From an uncultured Collinsella sp. (GTDB lineage Bacteria; Actinomycetota; Coriobacteriia; Coriobacteriales; Coriobacteriaceae): 64,000 nt of DNA. How positions within the stretch are numbered: position 1 is the stretch's first letter; every line of letters begins with the position of its first letter. Below the pieces are notes generated by a model. It was not told the origin of the DNA and did not search any database. It saw nothing but the letters and a program-made list of their open reading frames with translations. The position numbers and the translations under genes were made by a program. The stretch lies in assembly GCA_900546115.1 (NCBI GenBank), contig URBQ01000006.1, positions 8,508 to 72,507 of the forward strand. Direction: 5' to 3'. Below, in pieces: positions 51,904-61,519 of this stretch.

Positions 51904-54900
51904 GACGACGCATCGCTGGGCGGTCGCTCAGCAAAACCCCGAGCTCGAAAAGGAGCTTTCGGCTGGCCTGGGCATTCCCGGGCTGGTGGCGCGTATTATG
52001 GTCGCGCACGGCATTACATCCATCGAAGAAGGTCAGCTGTTTTTGACGCCTTCGCTCGATCGCGACTGGGCCGACCCACTCATTATCCCGGGCATGTCGG
52101 TCGTTGCCGACCGCGTCGAGCGTGCTATTTGCAACCACGAGCACATTGCGGTCTTTGGCGATTTTGACGTTGACGGTATTACGTCGACCTGCCTGTTGAC
52201 CGAGGCACTGCGCACGTTTGGCGCCGATGTCACGCCGTTTATTCCGCATCGCTTTGACGAGGGCTACGGTCTTTCGCGCGCGGCGCTCGACCGCGTTAAC
52301 GAGCTCGCTCGCCCTCAGCTGATCGTGACCGTCGATAACGGTATTGCCGCCAAGGAAGAAGTCTCCTATCTGGAGAGCCTGGGGATCGATTTGGTGGTCA
52401 CGGACCATCACGAGCCCTCCGACCAGGTGCCGCAGGGCGTGCCCCTGACCGACCCCAAGCTCGAGGACGAGGGCCCCTCGCGTGAACTTGCCGGTGCCGG
52501 TGTGGCGCTCAAGCTGGTGCAGGTTTTGGGAGAGCGTCTGGGCAAGCCGTCGTATTGGCGTTCGCTGATAGAGGTCGCAGCGCTGGGCACCGTGTCCGAC
52601 ATGATGCCGCTCACGCCCGAGAATCGCGCACTGGTCGCCGAGGGCATCCAGCAGATGCGCGTGACGGCCCGCCCCGGCTATATCGCGCTTGCCGCACTTG
52701 CCAAGGCCGACCTTTCTACCATTACGGCCGACGGCCTGTCGTTTTCGCTCATCCCTCGTCTGAATGCTGCCGGCCGCATGGCTGATCCCAAGCTGGCGCT
52801 CGACCTGCTGCTTGCCCGCGACCCCATCGAAGCGAGCGCGCTTGCCGCCGAGCTCGAGGAAATCAATCGCCAACGTCGCGAGATCGAGGCCGAGCTTACG
52901 CGCGATGCCATGGCGAAGGTCGAGGAGACTTATGACGGCGGACGCGCAATCGTCGTGGGTGGCGAGGGCTGGCACGAGGGCGTCAAGGGCATCGTGGCAA
53001 GCCGTCTGACCAACCGCTATCACGTGCCGGCGCTGCTGTTCTCGATCGAGGACGGTATCGCGCGCGGCTCTGGTCGCTCGGTGGGCAAAGTTAACCTGTT
53101 TGACGCCGTCGAGCGCTGTTCCGACCTGCTGATTCGTCGCGGCGGACATGCCGGTGCGGTGGGTGTGACCATCGAGGCATCCAAGCTCGATGAGTTCCGC
53201 CGCCGCCTTTCCGCCGTGCTATCGGAGCTTCCCGCCGAGGACTTTGAAGACACCGACGAGGTCGCCGCCACCGTCGACCTTTCCGAGCTGAATATCGAGA
53301 CCATCGAGCAGATCTCCCGTCTTGAGCCGTTTGGCCAGGGCAACAAGGTGCCGCTGCTGGCTGCCGAGGGCGTGACGATGTGCGACCGCGCCGTGGTGGG
53401 CAAAACCGGCGAGCACATGCGCTTTGTGGCGACCGATGGCGCCGCGAGTGTTCCGGCCATTATGTTCCGCGTGCCGCAAATCGATAAGCTCATCAACTGC
53501 GATAGCGCTGTCGACTTGGTGTTCGAGGCCGTTGCCGAGCATTGGCAGGGGCGTGTGAAGCCCAAGCTCATGATCAAGGATGTTCTGGTCCGCGATACCA
53601 CGCTGCCCAGCGTCGACGATCCGGCATGCGAGCTTCGTCGTGGCGTGCAGCCGGCGGATTCCGGCCTGCGCCTGGAGTCGCGTAAGCGCGAGACGCTCGC
53701 CCAGCTTTCCTATACCGAGCTCACGCGCTCGCTTATCCATAGCTTGATCGGATCGAACCAGCCGCACCGCGCGCAGGTTGAGGCGCTCGATGCCTTGGCC
53801 GACCACCAGAGCGTCTTGGCCGTTATGGGAACGGGCCGCGGCAAGTCTCTCATCTTCCATGTGCATGCTGCGCGCGAGGCTGTCCTTCGCGGACGTGCGA
53901 GTATCTTTGTCTATCCGCTGCGTGCGCTTGTTGCCGACCAGGCCTATCACCTCTCGTCGACGATGGCAGCGCTTGGCATTGGCGTTGGCGTGCTGACCGG
54001 CGAGACCGTGGAGGCCGCACGCGATGATGTGTTCGCCGGCCTAGCTTCGGGCCGCACCGGTATCGTGCTCACGACGCCCGAGTTCCTATCTATCCACCGT
54101 GACCGCTTCGCGCGTTCGGGCCGCATCGGCTTTGTCGTTATCGATGAGGCGCACCACGCCGGCCTTGCCAAGGGCGGCGACCGCAGCGCCTATCTCGACA
54201 TGCCCGATATCCTCAAAGCCCTGGGCGACCCGGTTGTTATGGCTGCGACGGCCACCGCGACGGCTCCGGTCGTGGCCGAGCTTGCCCGCATGCTGCCGAT
54301 TACTCGCACGGTGGTCGACGAGACGGTGCGCGAGAACCTGCAGCTCGAGGACGACCGCGACCTTGCGAGCCGCGAGAACCGTTTGGTGTCGATCGTGGCG
54401 ACGGGGGAGAAGACCGTCATTTACGTCAATTCGCGCGACCAGTCCGTGGCGCTCGCCAAGACGTTGCGCAAGCGTGTGCCCGATTGCGCAACCCATATCG
54501 CGTTCTATAACGCGGGGCTTGCGCGCTCCGATCGCCGCCGCGTGGAGGAAGCATTCCGAGACGGAAGCCTCAGCTGCATCGTTTCGACCTCCGCCTTTGG
54601 CGAGGGTGTCAATCTGCCCGATATCCGCCATGTCGTGCTGTACCACATGCCGTTTGGCGCCATTGAGTTCAACCAGATGAGCGGGCGTGCCGGTCGTGAC
54701 GGACAGCCCGCCGTGATCCACCTGCTCTATTCGTCGCGCGACGCCCGCATTAACGAGCGCCTACTCGACTGCTATGCGCCCGAGCGCGACGAGCTCGTCA
54801 CGCTCTATCGCGCGCTGCAAACCATGTGGCGCTCCAACCGCGGCAAGACCGGGGACGATTCCTTTAGCGCGAGCGATATCGACATCGCGCAGATGTGCCT

Positions 54901-55177
54901 TGCCATCGATGCTCGCACGCCGGTCGACGAGCGCTCGGTGGAAAGTGGCCTGGGAATCTTCGAAGAGCTTGGCTTCTGTCGCGTTTCGGGGTTTGACGAC
55001 ACCCGTCGCATCGCGATGGCCGAAAACCCCGGCCGTGTGCAATTGAGCAGGTCAATTCGCTATTTGGAGGGCTTGCGCTCGCGCATGGAGTTCTCGGCTT
55101 TCCGGAGTTGGGCGCTCGATTCGTGCGCTTCTGATATGCTAGCCAAAGTTAACCGCCCGATCGTACCGCGGGCCTAG
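51890..55177 (+). CDS. recJ: RecJ exonuclease fused to RecQ-like helicase
   Basis: A 1,095-residue fusion. Residues about 1-620 are RecJ: DFDVDGITST at ~89, DHHEP at ~170, DHHA1 region GRSVGKVNLFDAVE and RRGGHAGAVG, and an OB domain. Residues about 640-1090 are a RecQ/DEAD helicase: GTGRGKSL (Walker A, ~645), VVIDEAHHAG (~749), MAATATATAP, TSAFGEGVNLPD and QMSGRAGRDGQ (~931). It would unwind DNA and degrade 5'-to-3' single strands in repair. The start ATG 51890 has GGGGGTGGG behind it. It is followed after 15 bases by rel. Confidence 0.93.
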   Translation: MSSLKTTHRWAVAQQNPELEKELSAGLGIPGLVARIMVAHGITSIEEGQLFLTPSLDRDWADPLIIPGMSVVADRVERAICNHEHIAVFGDFDVDGITSTCLLTEALRTFGADVTPFIPHRFDEGYGLSRAALDRVNELARPQLIVTVDNGIAAKEEVSYLESLGIDLVVTDHHEPSDQVPQGVPLTDPKLEDEGPSRELAGAGVALKLVQVLGERLGKPSYWRSLIEVAALGTVSDMMPLTPENRALVAEGIQQMRVTARPGYIALAALAKADLSTITADGLSFSLIPRLNAAGRMADPKLALDLLLARDPIEASALAAELEEINRQRREIEAELTRDAMAKVEETYDGGRAIVVGGEGWHEGVKGIVASRLTNRYHVPALLFSIEDGIARGSGRSVGKVNLFDAVERCSDLLIRRGGHAGAVGVTIEASKLDEFRRRLSAVLSELPAEDFEDTDEVAATVDLSELNIETIEQISRLEPFGQGNKVPLLAAEGVTMCDRAVVGKTGEHMRFVATDGAASVPAIMFRVPQIDKLINCDSAVDLVFEAVAEHWQGRVKPKLMIKDVLVRDTTLPSVDDPACELRRGVQPADSGLRLESRKRETLAQLSYTELTRSLIHSLIGSNQPHRAQVEALDALADHQSVLAVMGTGRGKSLIFHVHAAREAVLRGRASIFVYPLRALVADQAYHLSSTMAALGIGVGVLTGETVEAARDDVFAGLASGRTGIVLTTPEFLSIHRDRFARSGRIGFVVIDEAHHAGLAKGGDRSAYLDMPDILKALGDPVVMAATATATAPVVAELARMLPITRTVVDETVRENLQLEDDRDLASRENRLVSIVATGEKTVIYVNSRDQSVALAKTLRKRVPDCATHIAFYNAGLARSDRRRVEEAFRDGSLSCIVSTSAFGEGVNLPDIRHVVLYHMPFGAIEFNQMSGRAGRDGQPAVIHLLYSSRDARINERLLDCYAPERDELVTLYRALQTMWRSNRGKTGDDSFSASDIDIAQMCLAIDARTPVDERSVESGLGIFEELGFCRVSGFDDTRRIAMAENPGRVQLSRSIRYLEGLRSRMEFSAFRSWALDSCASDMLAKVNRPIVPRA

Positions 55178-55192
55178 GGGAAGGGGACCTCG

Positions 55193-57553
55193 ATGGATGC
55201 CGCAGCCCGTACCGCCCATGATTCCGCCCTCCAGCCGTTCTCGGAGATGGAGCACTATAAGCATGCCGATGAGCTGCCGCCCGAGATTATGGCGGACAGC
55301 TACGACAAGCTGGAGCGCCTGTGCCTCAAATATATGAATGAGGACGACTTTTCTAAGGTGGAGCAGGCCTATTGTTTTGCTGCCGAGAAGCACTGCAACC
55401 AAAAGCGCCGCTCGGGTGAGATGTACATCAACCATCCCGTCGAGGTAGCCATCATTTTGGCCGACCTTAAGATGGACTGTGACGTGGTGTGCGCCGCGCT
55501 GCTGCACGATACCGTCGAGGATACCGAGACCTCGCTTGCCGATGTTTCCGGCCTGTTTGGCGAAACCGTGGCAGAGCTCGTCGACGGCGTGACCAAGCTC
55601 ACCAACATCGAAGTCGACAGCATGGACGAGAAACAGGCGCTCACGCTGCGAAAGATGTTCCTCGCCATGTCCAAGGACATCCGCGTCATCATCGTTAAGC
55701 TTGCCGACCGTCTGCACAACATGCGCACCCTTGCGGCCCTGCGTGAGGACCGTCGCCTGTTTAAGGCCCGCGAGACCATGGACGTGTATGCGCCCCTGGC
55801 CGACCGTCTGGGCATGAGCTCCATTAAATGGGAGCTCGAGGACCTGTCCTTCTTCTACCTGGAGCCCGATGCCTACCAGCGCATCGCACGCATGGTGGCG
55901 GAGTCGCGCGAGGTCCGTGAGCGCTATCTGGCCGAGACCATCAAGACGCTCACCGACGAGCTCAACCGCATTGGCCTGGAAGACTTCCAGATCAACGGCC
56001 GTTCCAAGCACTATTGGTCCATCTACCAAAAGATGAAGCGCAAGGGCAAGGAATTCTCCGAGATCTACGACCTGGTGGCACTGCGCGTCATCACGCATTC
56101 GGTGCGCGATTGCTACTCCACGCTCGGCGCGGTGCACACGCTGTGGCACCCCATGCCCGGCCGCTTTAAAGACTATATCGCCATGCCCAAGGTCAATAAC
56201 TACCAGTCGCTCCACACGACGGTCATCGGCCCCACGGCTCGCCCGCTCGAGATTCAGATTCGAACCTATGAGATGCATGAGCAGGCCGAGTACGGCATTG
56301 CCGCCCACTGGCTATATAAGAAGTCGGGCGGATCGTCTGCTTCCAAGACCAATGACGCTCAACGTTTGGACGACCAGATCAACTGGCTCAAGCATTCGCT
56401 CGATTGGGCGGCTTCCGACGAGATCACCGATGCCAAGGAATACCTGCATTCGCTGAAGGTCGACCTCTTCGATCAGGAGATCTTTGTCTTTACGCCCAAG
56501 GGCGAGGTCATGGCGCTTCGTGCCGGCTCCACGCCGCTCGACTTTGCCTACGCCGTTCACACCGAGGTGGGAAACCATTGCGTCGGCGCCAAAATCAACG
56601 GTGCGGTGGCTCCGCTCACGCACGAGATTAAGACGGGTGACCGTGTCGAGATTCTGACTAACAAGAGTTCCAAGCCGTCGCGTGATTGGCTCAAGATCGT
56701 TAAGACACCTTCCGCCAAGTCAAAGATCCGCCGCTATTTTGCCGCTGCGACCAAGGACGACGACGCTGCTGCTGGTCGCGATATGCTGGCTAAGGACCTG
56801 CGTAAGCGTGGCTATGGCATTTCTACGCCGCGTTCGACGCGTGCGCTCAACGCCGTGGCGGAGCAGTTTAACTTCAAGCAGCTCGAGGACCTGTTTGCCG
56901 CCGTCGGCGCCGGCAAGGTTGCCCCGCGCGCTGTGGGCAATAAGGTCGAGCAAATCTTGGACCCCAAGCCCGAGGAACAGCTCACCAAGGCCGAGGCTAT
57001 CGCCGAGGTCGTGAAGCAGCCTGCTCGCGGCTCCAACCGCAAGCCGCAAAAGCGCGGCAAGAGCGCCAGTAACGGCATTATCGTCAAGGGCGAGAGCAAC
57101 AGCGGCCTACTGGTCCGTCTGGCTCATTGCTGCAACCCCGTGACGGGCGACGACATCGTCGGCTTCATCACGCGCGGTCGTGGCGTTTCGGTGCATCGCG
57201 CCAACTGTCCCAACGTCAAGGGTCTTATGGAGCATCCCGAGCGCATGATCGAAGTGGAGTGGGACGGCGCTGCCGACACCCTCTTCCAGGTCGAGATCGT
57301 GGTCGAGTGCCTGGACCGCATGGGCCTGCTCAAGGATGTCACCATTGCCATTGGCGATGCGGGCGGCAATATCCTTTCTGCCGCCACGTCGACCAACCGC
57401 GAGGGTATTGCAACCCTGCGCTTTATGGTCGAGATCTCGGACGCGAGTGGTCTGGATCCGCTGCTGGCCTCCATCAGCAGCGTTGACTCGGTCTACGACG
57501 CGCGCCGCCTGATGCCCGGTGAGGGTGGAGCCCAGCTTAAGCGCCGCGTTTAG
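55193..57553 (+). CDS. rel: bifunctional (p)ppGpp synthetase/hydrolase
   Basis: A 786-residue Rel/SpoT enzyme of the stringent response. The HD hydrolase has RRSGEMYINHPVEVA and ALLHDTVEDT (~104), the synthetase has GRFKDYIAMPKVNNYQSLH (~322), then TGS (VFTPKGEVMALRAGSTPLDF) and a C-terminal ACT domain. Both active sites look intact. ATG 55193 follows GAAGGGGAC, 15 bases after recJ. Confidence 0.95.
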   Translation: MDAAARTAHDSALQPFSEMEHYKHADELPPEIMADSYDKLERLCLKYMNEDDFSKVEQAYCFAAEKHCNQKRRSGEMYINHPVEVAIILADLKMDCDVVCAALLHDTVEDTETSLADVSGLFGETVAELVDGVTKLTNIEVDSMDEKQALTLRKMFLAMSKDIRVIIVKLADRLHNMRTLAALREDRRLFKARETMDVYAPLADRLGMSSIKWELEDLSFFYLEPDAYQRIARMVAESREVRERYLAETIKTLTDELNRIGLEDFQINGRSKHYWSIYQKMKRKGKEFSEIYDLVALRVITHSVRDCYSTLGAVHTLWHPMPGRFKDYIAMPKVNNYQSLHTTVIGPTARPLEIQIRTYEMHEQAEYGIAAHWLYKKSGGSSASKTNDAQRLDDQINWLKHSLDWAASDEITDAKEYLHSLKVDLFDQEIFVFTPKGEVMALRAGSTPLDFAYAVHTEVGNHCVGAKINGAVAPLTHEIKTGDRVEILTNKSSKPSRDWLKIVKTPSAKSKIRRYFAAATKDDDAAAGRDMLAKDLRKRGYGISTPRSTRALNAVAEQFNFKQLEDLFAAVGAGKVAPRAVGNKVEQILDPKPEEQLTKAEAIAEVVKQPARGSNRKPQKRGKSASNGIIVKGESNSGLLVRLAHCCNPVTGDDIVGFITRGRGVSVHRANCPNVKGLMEHPERMIEVEWDGAADTLFQVEIVVECLDRMGLLKDVTIAIGDAGGNILSAATSTNREGIATLRFMVEISDASGLDPLLASISSVDSVYDARRLMPGEGGAQLKRRV

Positions 57554-57590
57554 TCGCGACGAACGTGTCACATTATCGATATTCGCTACA

Positions 57591-57616
57591 CTCGAGGCAT
57601 CGTTTGATGCCTCGAG
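57591..57616 (+). terminator. hairpin after rel
   Basis: CTCGAGGCATC pairs with GATGCCTCGAG, followed by TTCTATAG. Weak T tract; may be a partial terminator before the MBL gene. Confidence 0.5.
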
Positions 57617-57637
57617 TTCTATAGAGAGGAGAGGGAC

Positions 57638-58321
57638 ATGAGTGCTGTGTCCTTGGATTTAACTCCCAAGGGATCGGTCGAGATCGAGACGCTCGTAAAC
57701 GGTCCCATTCAGACCAATAGCTATGCTGTTATTTCGGACAATGAGTGCGTGATTATCGATCCCGCATGGGAAGGCGAACGCCTGGTGGAGCATATTCGAG
57801 CCGAGCATCCCGGCGTACGCGTGTTTGGCGCCGTATGCACTCATGGCCATGCCGATCATGTTGGTGGTGTTGCAGGCGTGCGAACCACCGTTGGCGAGGG
57901 CTGCCAGTATGAGCTGTGTGCTAAGGATGTGGCGGTGCCGCATGCGAACATCGAGGAACAGCGAGCTATGTGGGGCATTGAGACGCCTGACCCTGGGGAG
58001 CCGACGCACCTGCTCGCCGAGGGAGATGCTATCAAGGTGGGCGATATCTACCTGCAGGTGATCGAGACGCCAGGGCATACGCCGGGCGGGATCGTCTTGT
58101 TTGCTGCCACCGAGCAGGGGAACATTGCCTTTGTGGGCGACACCCTGTTTCCGGGTGGGCACGGCCGCACCGATCTTTCTGGAGGAGACGAGGCGGCGAT
58201 TCTGCGCTCGCTCTCCAAGCTCGCCCGGCTTCTCCCGCCCGATACCGTTTGCCTAACCGGTCATGGCGATTCGACCACCATGGCACGCGAGCTCATGCAG
58301 AACCCTTTCATGCAGATTTAG
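57638..58321 (+). CDS. MBL fold metallohydrolase (glyoxalase II-like)
   Basis: A 227-residue metallo-beta-lactamase-fold hydrolase. Metal ligands are in TNSYAVI, CTHGHADHVGG (HxHxDH), ETPGHTPGG and FVGDTLFPGGHGRTD, with a final TGHGDST. It resembles small glyoxalase II/persulfide dioxygenase-like enzymes. The substrate cannot be assigned. It follows rel and precedes fba. Confidence 0.85.
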   Translation: MSAVSLDLTPKGSVEIETLVNGPIQTNSYAVISDNECVIIDPAWEGERLVEHIRAEHPGVRVFGAVCTHGHADHVGGVAGVRTTVGEGCQYELCAKDVAVPHANIEEQRAMWGIETPDPGEPTHLLAEGDAIKVGDIYLQVIETPGHTPGGIVLFAATEQGNIAFVGDTLFPGGHGRTDLSGGDEAAILRSLSKLARLLPPDTVCLTGHGDSTTMARELMQNPFMQI

Positions 58322-58351
58322 CTTAATAGTCTGCTTTTGAAGCACGAGAAG

Positions 58352-58426
58352 CGTCCAAACGTCAAGCTATTTTTCCCCAACGGGTCGATTTCGTAGGGCA
58401 AACGGTCAAAAAAGTCTGTTTGGACG
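58352..58426. repeat. 75-bp inverted repeat with GTTTGGACG arms
   Basis: CGTCCAAAC (58352-58360) and GTTTGGACG (58418-58426) enclose 57 bases without a gene, just before the fba promoter region. The GGAC core again fits the element family, but more weakly. Confidence 0.5.
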
Positions 58427-58515
58427 ATATTCGTGAACAAACGAACGTTTATGCTCGGGTGCGCCGTGGTAAAATCTCAGGCGTTATCGGAGCAACCTTA
58501 CAGGAGGTTTCTTTT

Positions 58516-59382
58516 ATGCTCGTCAACGCAGCAGACATGCTCAAGAAGGCCGAGGCCGGCAAGTACGGTCTTGGTGCCTTCAACACCAACAACCTCGAGT
58601 GGACCCTGGCTATTCTCCAGGCCGCCGAGGAGGCCAAGTCTCCGCTGATCCTTCAGTGCACCGCTGGTGCCGCTAAGTGGATGGGCGGTTTCAAGGTCTG
58701 CGCCGACATGGTCAAGGCTGCCGTCGAGGCCACGGGCGTTACCGTTCCCGTCGCCCTTCACCTCGATCACGGTTCTTACGAGGACTGCTTCAAGTGCATC
58801 GAGGCCGGCTTCACGTCCATCATGTATGACGGCTCTCACGAGGAGACCTTCCAGCTTAACCTCGACCGCACCAAGGAGCTCGTTGAGCTTGCCCACTCCA
58901 AGGGCATGTCCATCGAGGCCGAGGTCGGCGGCATCGGCGGCACCGAGGACGGCGTGACCTCCAGCGGCGAGCTCGCTGATCCTGCTGAGTGCAAGCAGAT
59001 CGCTGACCTGGGTGTCGACTTCCTCGCCTGCGGCATCGGCAACATCCACGGCGTGTACCCCGCCGACTGGGCTGGTCTTTCCTTCGAGCGTCTGGGCGAG
59101 ATTAAGGCCCAGACCGGTGACCTGCCCCTCGTTCTGCACGGTGGCACCGGCATCCCCGAGGATCAGATCAAGAAGGCCATCTCCCTGGGCATCTCCAAGA
59201 TCAACGTCAACACCGACCTGCAGCTCGTCTTCGCCAAGGGCGTCCGCGAGTACATCGAGGCTGGCAAGGATCAGCAGGGCAAGGGCTTTGACCCCCGCAA
59301 GCTCCTCAAGCCTGGTCGCGACAACATCGTTGCCCGCACCAAGGAGCTCATGGAGGAGTTTGGCTCCGTCAACAAGGCGTAA
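58516..59382 (+). CDS. fba: class II fructose-bisphosphate aldolase
   Basis: A 288-residue zinc aldolase that cleaves fructose 1,6-bisphosphate in glycolysis. It has YGLGAFNTNNLEW, the zinc ligands in HLDHGSYE, FTSIMYDGSHEE, IEAEVGGIGGTED, and VLHGGTGI; a central KINVNTDLQL also fits. ATG 58516 follows AGGAGG; an upstream 32-codon open frame is not translated to judge from the site. A possible -10 (TAAAAT, 58470-58475) lies upstream. Confidence 0.95.
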   Translation: MLVNAADMLKKAEAGKYGLGAFNTNNLEWTLAILQAAEEAKSPLILQCTAGAAKWMGGFKVCADMVKAAVEATGVTVPVALHLDHGSYEDCFKCIEAGFTSIMYDGSHEETFQLNLDRTKELVELAHSKGMSIEAEVGGIGGTEDGVTSSGELADPAECKQIADLGVDFLACGIGNIHGVYPADWAGLSFERLGEIKAQTGDLPLVLHGGTGIPEDQIKKAISLGISKINVNTDLQLVFAKGVREYIEAGKDQQGKGFDPRKLLKPGRDNIVARTKELMEEFGSVNKA

Positions 59383-59402
59383 GCGTCGCTAAACTTCCCG
59401 CC

Positions 59403-59494
59403 GGAAGCCCCGTCCCCCTACACTGTTTCCTTTGCGCTCACCTGGCTTTGCCAGAAGTCGCGCCAAGAAAACAGCTCCGGGGGACGGGGCTTCC
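59403..59494. repeat. GGGGGAC inverted repeat downstream of fba
   Basis: GGAAGCCCCGTCCCCC (59403-59418) is the perfect complement of 59479-59494 (16 bp). The loop has a small CTGGC-TTT-GCCAG hairpin. It may also terminate fba. Confidence 0.8.
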
Positions 59495-59628
59495 TTCGTT
59501 TAACGCCGCAGGGTTACGAGTCTGAATTAAGATGGCTACTGGCTTTGCCAGAAGTCGCGCGACGGAAACAGCTCCGGGGAAACGGGGCCTCCTTTGTTAA
59601 CTTGCTACAGGGTTACTGGTCTGATTTT
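59442..59628. repeat. two tandem ~90-bp direct repeats
   Basis: Copy 1 (59442-59530) and copy 2 (59539-59628) share CTGGCTTTGCCAGAAGTCGC, the AAACAGCTCCGGGG stretch, a CGGGGC-TCCTT stretch and a CAGGGTTAC...GTCTGA end, about 80% identical. The 351-base gap 59383-59733 has no gene. Confidence 0.75.
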
Positions 59629-59733
59629 AGTTATATGGTTACCGTTCAGCGGTGTTGATGGCTCCCTTGTTGGGGCTTTCTTTTTATCTCGCTACAATGG
59701 GCTTCAAGCGTTCTAGTGACTTGGAGTTTTGGT

Positions 59734-61167
59734 ATGGCTGTTATTAATGTGCTGCCTTCGGATGGGAAGGTTATTGACGAAGGTCCTGTTGGTTGCTCTG
59801 TTGATGTCTGCTGTGATGATTTTCGCCATCTCGATATTGGGCTACCGCCCGAGATTCTTCGTCTTAAGGATGCGGGGTATTTGACGCAGGCTGTTGCTGC
59901 CTGCGATCGCCTTTTGGAGCAGAACCCCGAGCCTTCGCTGGCTGCTTGTGTTCGTGCCGAGCGGTATCGCATGCTCGAGACGCCGCTTCATTTTTCGGTG
60001 TCGCGCGATCAGGCTATTGCGATGATTCGCGAGGAGTGGCCAGAGTTTACCGAAGAGCAGTTTGATGACCTGATTAATCGTAAGCGTATTGACTGGCGCT
60101 TTATCGATGGCGAACTGTTCGTTCTCGACAACTTCCTCGATTCGCTTCGCGTATATCCCAAAGAGGTTCCCGGCATGCGGCCCGATTCTACGGACGGAGT
60201 AGCACTGCGCAACGAGATGCTCAAGGAGATGGAGTCGCAAAACGGATTGGCTCGCGTCATTACGCTTAAAGCGTCCGTGTCTGTCCCCGGCGCTCTGGAA
60301 GGGGAGACCGTTTGCGCTTGGCTTCCCGTCGCGGCTGCCTGCCGTCAGCAGTCTCGGGTCGAGATTCTCGACATGACGCCGGAGGGCGCTGTTGCTCCCG
60401 CGAATGCTTCGGCGCGTACCGCCTCGTGGTCTTCCTCGAGCGAGCACTTATTTTCGGTGACCTATCGTTATCACATCGATGCTGCTTATTGTGATGTCTA
60501 CGGTGGCACACTTCCGGTTCATCCGCGTATGGACGCGCCTCTGCCCGAGGATATTTCCGAGGACCGTCCGCACATTGCATTCACGCCGTATCTGCTGCAG
60601 CTGACGGCCGGTGTTGTTGACGGACTCGAGGATCCGCTCGATCGCGCCCGTGCTATCTATGATTACCTGACGCAGCATATCGACTATCGCTATCAGCCGC
60701 CGTACTTGCTTTTGGGATCTATTGCCGATGACTGCGCGCATTCGCTCCGCGGCGATTGCGGCGTTATGGCGCTCACGTTTATCACCATGTGCCGTATCGC
60801 GGGCGTGCCCGCCCGTTGGCAGAGCGGCCTGTACGTTGCGCCCGATTCGGTGGGGTCGCACGACTGGGCAGAGTTCTATACGCCGCAGACCGGTTGGCTC
60901 AACGCCGATGTGTCATTTGGATCTTCTGCTCGCAGGATGGGGGAGGAGTGGCGCCGCCGTCACTACTTTGGCAATCTCGACCCGTGGCGTATGGTGGCCA
61001 ACAATCGATTCCAGGCAGAGTTTGAGCCCTCTTTCGACGGCATGCGCGAGGACCCTTACGATAACCAGATGGGTGAGGCTTCGGTCGGCGGTCGCGGATG
61101 CCGTCAGCGTGAGATGCTCCGCACGGTCGAACTCATCGAAATGCTCGAAGTTCCATTTTCGGACTAA
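59734..61167 (+). CDS. transglutaminase-like domain protein
   Basis: A 477-residue cytoplasmic protein with no signal peptide. The last ~180 residues are a transglutaminase-like (Tgl core) domain with the triad Cys in RGDCGVMALTF, His in SHDWAEFYTP and Asp in LNADVSFG. The N-terminal ~300 residues are of unknown fold with an EEWPEF, RKRIDWRFIDGE segment. It may be a thiol protease or crosslinking enzyme. ATG 59734 follows TTGGAG. Confidence 0.8.
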   Translation: MAVINVLPSDGKVIDEGPVGCSVDVCCDDFRHLDIGLPPEILRLKDAGYLTQAVAACDRLLEQNPEPSLAACVRAERYRMLETPLHFSVSRDQAIAMIREEWPEFTEEQFDDLINRKRIDWRFIDGELFVLDNFLDSLRVYPKEVPGMRPDSTDGVALRNEMLKEMESQNGLARVITLKASVSVPGALEGETVCAWLPVAAACRQQSRVEILDMTPEGAVAPANASARTASWSSSSEHLFSVTYRYHIDAAYCDVYGGTLPVHPRMDAPLPEDISEDRPHIAFTPYLLQLTAGVVDGLEDPLDRARAIYDYLTQHIDYRYQPPYLLLGSIADDCAHSLRGDCGVMALTFITMCRIAGVPARWQSGLYVAPDSVGSHDWAEFYTPQTGWLNADVSFGSSARRMGEEWRRRHYFGNLDPWRMVANNRFQAEFEPSFDGMREDPYDNQMGEASVGGRGCRQREMLRTVELIEMLEVPFSD

Positions 61168-61206
61168 TCGGTAGAAAGCTGTGATAAACTAACTCACGCA
61201 TTACGT

Positions 61207-61293
61207 GCCCGAGTGGCGGAATTGGCAGACGCAGTGGACTCAAAATCCACCGTTGGCAACAACGTGCGAGTTCGAGTCTCGCCTCGGGCACCA
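61207..61293 (+). tRNA. tRNA-Leu (CAA), encoded CCA
   Basis: A class II tRNA: acceptor GCCCGAG pairs with CTCGGGC, the anticodon loop CTCAAAA gives CAA (Leu, UUG codon), a long variable arm (GTTGGCAACAACG) is present, and CCA is encoded at 61291-61293. Confidence 0.95.
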
Positions 61294-61314
61294 TACATGC
61301 AAGTGAGCGTTCGA

Positions 61315-61335
61315 GGGGGTCAAGGCCCCCTTTTT
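61315..61335 (+). terminator. terminator after tRNA-Leu
   Basis: GGGGG and CCCCC stem with TCAAGG loop followed by five T. Confidence 0.85.
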
Positions 61336-61454
61336 CGTGCCGAACTCGCGTGAGCGCGCGGAGCGTTAGGCAAACAGGCCTGTGGCCTGTTTGTAGCGGA
61401 GCGGGGCGAGGGCGCCGTGCGCCCGAAGCCCGGGGCTTCGCGAAGCGAAGGCCC

Positions 61455-61496
61455 TTCGAGTCTCGCCTCGGGCACCATACATGCAAGTGAGCGTTC
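61455..61496 (+). repeat. 42-bp duplicate of the tRNA-Leu 3' end
   Basis: A perfect second copy of 61271-61312 (T-arm half, acceptor 3' strand, CCA and 19 flanking bases). The similarity continues with a few changes through a second terminator to about 61525. It looks like an att-site pair around a ~140-base remnant. Confidence 0.85.
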
Positions 61497-61498
61497 AA

Positions 61499-61519
61499 GG
61501 GGGTTGCGGCCCCCTTTTT
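61499..61519 (+). terminator. second copy of the tRNA terminator
   Basis: GGGGG-TTGCGG-CCCCC followed by five T; a diverged copy of the terminator at 61315. Confidence 0.8.
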
